Below are positions 22,845-25,346 of a stretch of 25,346 nt of DNA, in pieces. The DNA comes from Saprospiraceae bacterium. Lineage in GTDB: Bacteria > Bacteroidota > Bacteroidia > Chitinophagales > Saprospiraceae. The position numbers and the translations under genes are program-made. Under the pieces are notes generated by a model that was given only the letters and a program-made list of their open reading frames with translations, ran no database searches and had not been told where the DNA came from. The stretch is taken from positions 1 to 25,346 of the forward strand of contig JALZVN010000221.1 in assembly GCA_023299965.1 (NCBI GenBank). Reading direction: 5' to 3'. Positions within the stretch are counted from its first letter, which is position 1, and each line of letters starts with the position of its first letter.

Positions 22845-24029
22845 ATGACAATAACACTAATTTTCTGGTTTTGCCTTTTTCTCTTAGTGTATACCTATGT
22901 TCTCTACCCTTTGTTAGTTCATTTATTATCTATCCAAAAGAGACAAGAAAGCCCAGAGCTCACCTCTTATCCCAAGGTTTTTGTTATTCTAGCAGCCCAC
23001 AATGAGGAATCAGTCATTATTGACAAGCTTGATTCCATAAATAAAAGCAACTATCCCGAAGACAAGGTTTTTCTATTTATTGGTTCGGATAACTCCACCG
23101 ATAAGACCAATACCTTAGTAGAAAATTATATATCTGGCAGTAAGTACGCTATACATTTTTATGTCATGCCGACTAGATCAGGTAAGATTGGAACTATGAA
23201 TTTCTTGGTAAACAAGATCCAATCAGAGCATCAGATAACAGAAAGTGATGTGTTTATTTCCACAGATGCGAATGTCATGTTTGATCAAAACACCATCCCT
23301 AATCTTACTCGTCATTTTAAGAACCCTAAAATTGGTATTGTAGATACCCGTATTCTAAATCCTAATTCTAAATCTTTTGAAGTCACAAAATCGGAATCTC
23401 ATTATCTAAGCAATGAAACAATGTTAAAGCATAGAGAGGGGTTGGTATTTGGCAAACTCATGGGTGCTTTCGGAGGCTGCTTTGCGATAAGGGCGACTTG
23501 CTTTACCCCTATCCCCTCTAATCTGAGAGTTGATGATTTTTTTCTATGTATGAGTAGTATGGTTAAAGGATATAGCGCGATTAGTGATCTTGAGGCTATT
23601 TGCTATGAAGACAATGCTGCCACATTTAAAGAAGAGTTTAAGCGCAAACGCCGTATTTCGAGTGGTAATTTTCAAAATATGTCCATTTTTAAAGCCTATT
23701 TACTTCCCTTTAGTACGCTAGGATTTGTATTTTTTAGTCATAAGGTAATTCGATACATCGGACCTATACTCATGATTATCATACTGTTAACCAATCTATA
23801 CCTAGCCTTTACAGGACAGGTAATAATGATCATTTTATTGATAGCTCAAGCAACATGGTATATACTAATACCACTATTGGATAAAATGTGTCAACTTTTA
23901 GGAATAAACGTATTAGCTTTGCGCCACGTGCGATATTTCAACCATATGAATTTCGCTCTGTTGTATGGACTAAAGGACTATATAAATGGAATCAATAGTA
24001 ATATCTGGGAACCCACAAAAAGAATCTAA
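22845..24029 (+). CDS. Membrane glycosyltransferase, GT2 family
   Basis: The 394-residue protein starts with one membrane segment (about 5-30). A GT-A catalytic domain follows with VFVILAAHNEESVIIDKL, FIGSDNSTDKT, FISTDANVMFD (the DxD-like motif), FGGCFAIRA and LRVDDFFLCMS. The KRKRRISSGN segment stands where processive GT2 enzymes have QxxRW. Three or so hydrophobic segments close the protein (about 280-360). The layout resembles enzymes that make exported polysaccharides. Its last 44 bases overlap the RibB gene as annotated from its ATG. Confidence 0.88.
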   Translation: MTITLIFWFCLFLLVYTYVLYPLLVHLLSIQKRQESPELTSYPKVFVILAAHNEESVIIDKLDSINKSNYPEDKVFLFIGSDNSTDKTNTLVENYISGSKYAIHFYVMPTRSGKIGTMNFLVNKIQSEHQITESDVFISTDANVMFDQNTIPNLTRHFKNPKIGIVDTRILNPNSKSFEVTKSESHYLSNETMLKHREGLVFGKLMGAFGGCFAIRATCFTPIPSNLRVDDFFLCMSSMVKGYSAISDLEAICYEDNAATFKEEFKRKRRISSGNFQNMSIFKAYLLPFSTLGFVFFSHKVIRYIGPILMIIILLTNLYLAFTGQVIMIILLIAQATWYILIPLLDKMCQLLGINVLALRHVRYFNHMNFALLYGLKDYINGINSNIWEPTKRI

Positions 24030-25125
24030 ATTGGATAAATTGAATACAATTGAAGAGGCAATAAAAGACATAACAGCTGGCAAAGTAGTTATTGTTGTAG
24101 ATGATGAAGATAGAGAAAATGAAGGAGACTTTATTTGTGCAGCGGAGTCGATCACTCCAGCAATAATAAACTTTATGGCCACCTATGCACGTGGTCTTAT
24201 TTGTGTTCCTATCACTGAGGACATAGCGAATAAGCTGGAACTACAAATGATGGTGCCTAATAATTCTGATCTGCATGAGACAGCCTTTACAGTATCCATT
24301 GACTACAAATTAAAAGGGTGTACAACAGGTATATCTGCCTATGATAGAGCAACTACCATATTGGCAATGGTTGATGAAGAAGCTAAGGTTGAAGACTTCT
24401 CAAGACCAGGTCATATTTTCCCTTTGATAGCTAAACAAGGAGGTGTTCTACGAAGATCTGGACATACCGAAGCAGCAGTTGACTTGGCAAGATTGGCTGG
24501 TTTCAAACCAGCAGGCGTAGTGGTAGAAATTTTAAATGAGGATGGAACAATGGCTCGTTTACCTCAACTCTTGGAATTGGCTAAAAAGCTCGATGTAAAA
24601 CTGGTTAGTATCAAGGACTTGATTGCTTATCGTCTGCAAAGAGAAAAGCTTATCCAAAAAGAGAAAACAACTCAGATTCAAAACGGTGATAAGAAATATG
24701 AAATCACCACTTTTACAGAATTGACTAATAAGAAAACACATATTGCAATTAAGATAGGAAATTGGTCTGCAAGCGACCCTGTCTATGTAAGGGTTCATTC
24801 TCAAGATGACGCAACTGATATTTTTGGATTTCTTTTTGGAAACAGTAAATCTAGTCTGCAAGATGCTATTCGTAAGATAGAAGAACAAGGCGCTGGACTA
24901 GTGGTTTTTATGCGTCATCAAAGCGCTAACAATAGCATGTCAAAACTGTTTGGTGACAATATGCATTCTGAGGATATAGACATGGATCAAAGAGACTTTG
25001 GTGTCGGTGCTCAAATTCTAAGAGAAATGAACATTAGAAAAATTAATCTCCTGACTAACAATCCCAAAAAGAGAGTTGGGCTAGTGGGATATGACCTCGA
25101 AATAGTCAACAATGTTTCTTTCTAA
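23986..25125 (+). CDS. RibB with degenerate RibA-like domain (RibBX-type protein)
   Basis: The protein has 379 residues. The RibB domain (about 17-213) is complete: DDEDRENEGDF (39-49), CTTGISAYDRATTI (112-125), and SGHTEAAVDLA (158-168). It should make 3,4-dihydroxy-2-butanone 4-phosphate from ribulose 5-phosphate. The RibA-like domain (about 220-379) keeps VRVHS (268-272), GAQIL and LLTNNPKK but has no cysteine: the three zinc ligands of GTP cyclohydrolase II align with Asp274, Gly285 and Ser287. The RQEGRGIGL loop reads RHQSANNSM. It is therefore unlikely to have cyclohydrolase II activity. The ATG at 23986 overlaps the GT2 gene by 44 bases; a TTG at 24031, just after that gene's stop, is an alternative start. 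Confidence 0.9.
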   Translation: MESIVISGNPQKESKLDKLNTIEEAIKDITAGKVVIVVDDEDRENEGDFICAAESITPAIINFMATYARGLICVPITEDIANKLELQMMVPNNSDLHETAFTVSIDYKLKGCTTGISAYDRATTILAMVDEEAKVEDFSRPGHIFPLIAKQGGVLRRSGHTEAAVDLARLAGFKPAGVVVEILNEDGTMARLPQLLELAKKLDVKLVSIKDLIAYRLQREKLIQKEKTTQIQNGDKKYEITTFTELTNKKTHIAIKIGNWSASDPVYVRVHSQDDATDIFGFLFGNSKSSLQDAIRKIEEQGAGLVVFMRHQSANNSMSKLFGDNMHSEDIDMDQRDFGVGAQILREMNIRKINLLTNNPKKRVGLVGYDLEIVNNVSF

Positions 25126-25346
25126 ACGAGTTCTATTTAACTGATTCATTCTTTTCATATGTAATGCACACCCTAAAACGTAATGTTTTTAGCGCTAAAC
25201 GACGACGGTAGCGAATTTTCGCAAATTTAGTATTTCAAATAGCATCATATGAGAATTTATTGCTATTTTACATTGATTTACGATTTTCAATTCATAGTCT
25301 AATATATGTATATTAATAAAATAATACCGATTTGGATTTGCCTCCT
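25126..25346. other. AT-rich intergenic region with two small palindromes
   Basis: No gene is visible in the last 221 bases. TTTAGCGCTAAA (25188-25199) is a perfect 12-base palindrome, and GCGAA-TT-TTCGC (25211-25222) is a compact hairpin about 85 bases after the RibB stop. Neither is followed by a clear T-run, so I do not call a terminator. Confidence 0.4.

Noticed and set aside
1..25346. Defence island, CRISPR, prophage, integrative element or biosynthetic gene cluster
   Set aside because: I found no regularly spaced direct repeats, integrase, transposase, restriction, toxin-antitoxin or NRPS/PKS signatures; tRNA or rRNA genes are also absent.

Overview
The window is a chromosomal piece of a Bacteroidota bacterium, inferred rather than computed. 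The base composition is AT-rich. Several genes are preceded by the Bacteroidota -7 promoter box (TAnnTTTG) with little Shine-Dalgarno sequence. The gene families also fit: LytTR/histidine-kinase pairs, ABC-F proteins, PTPS-FolE, RibB with a RibA-like tail, and small lipoproteins. I see no rRNA, tRNA, CRISPR array, phage, transposase or defence genes. The content is mostly housekeeping and cofactor metabolism, with a few interspersed GC-rich repeats.

Layout. 1-264 is the 3' end of ribD (riboflavin). 353-1293 holds an exported thioredoxin-like protein and an unrecognised 112-aa protein, followed by a GC-rich structured repeat (about 1374-1545). 1563-6152, all on the minus strand, holds rlmF and a tight three-gene unit: LuxE-like acyl-protein synthetase, TMTC-like membrane protein with TPRs, and a YkgJ-type Cys-cluster protein. 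6223-9197 holds a lipoprotein, a nucleoside phosphorylase, an ArsC/Spx-like protein overlapping hemF, and a small winged-helix-like protein. 9214-11660 holds an ABC-F ATPase and a VOC protein. 11857-14552 (minus) is a histidine kinase, a LytTR regulator and a fructosamine-kinase-like protein in one unit.

14553-14898 is a divergent intergenic region carrying a second repeat family with a perfect 19-bp hairpin. 14899-19923 (plus) runs 6-pyruvoyl-tetrahydropterin synthase, folE, fabD, an AlgH/YqgE protein, a 43-aa one-helix membrane protein, a D-2-hydroxyacid dehydrogenase and an FAD oxidoreductase. 19936-20592 (minus) is a LolD-type ATPase. 20593-21005 carries the inverted second copy of the repeat. 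21006-25125 (plus) is a cupin, two glycosyltransferases and a RibB protein whose RibA-like domain has lost its zinc cysteines.

How the genes relate. PTPS and FolE catalyse the first two steps from GTP to a tetrahydrobiopterin-type pterin. RibD and the RibB-RibA-like protein belong to riboflavin synthesis, but the latter should supply only the butanone-phosphate branch. The two glycosyltransferases look like a surface-polysaccharide pair. The LuxE-like/TMTC-like/YkgJ unit is the most system-like arrangement of unknown purpose. I found no convincing large novel system; the best leads are this operon, the paired repeat family and the degenerate RibA domain.
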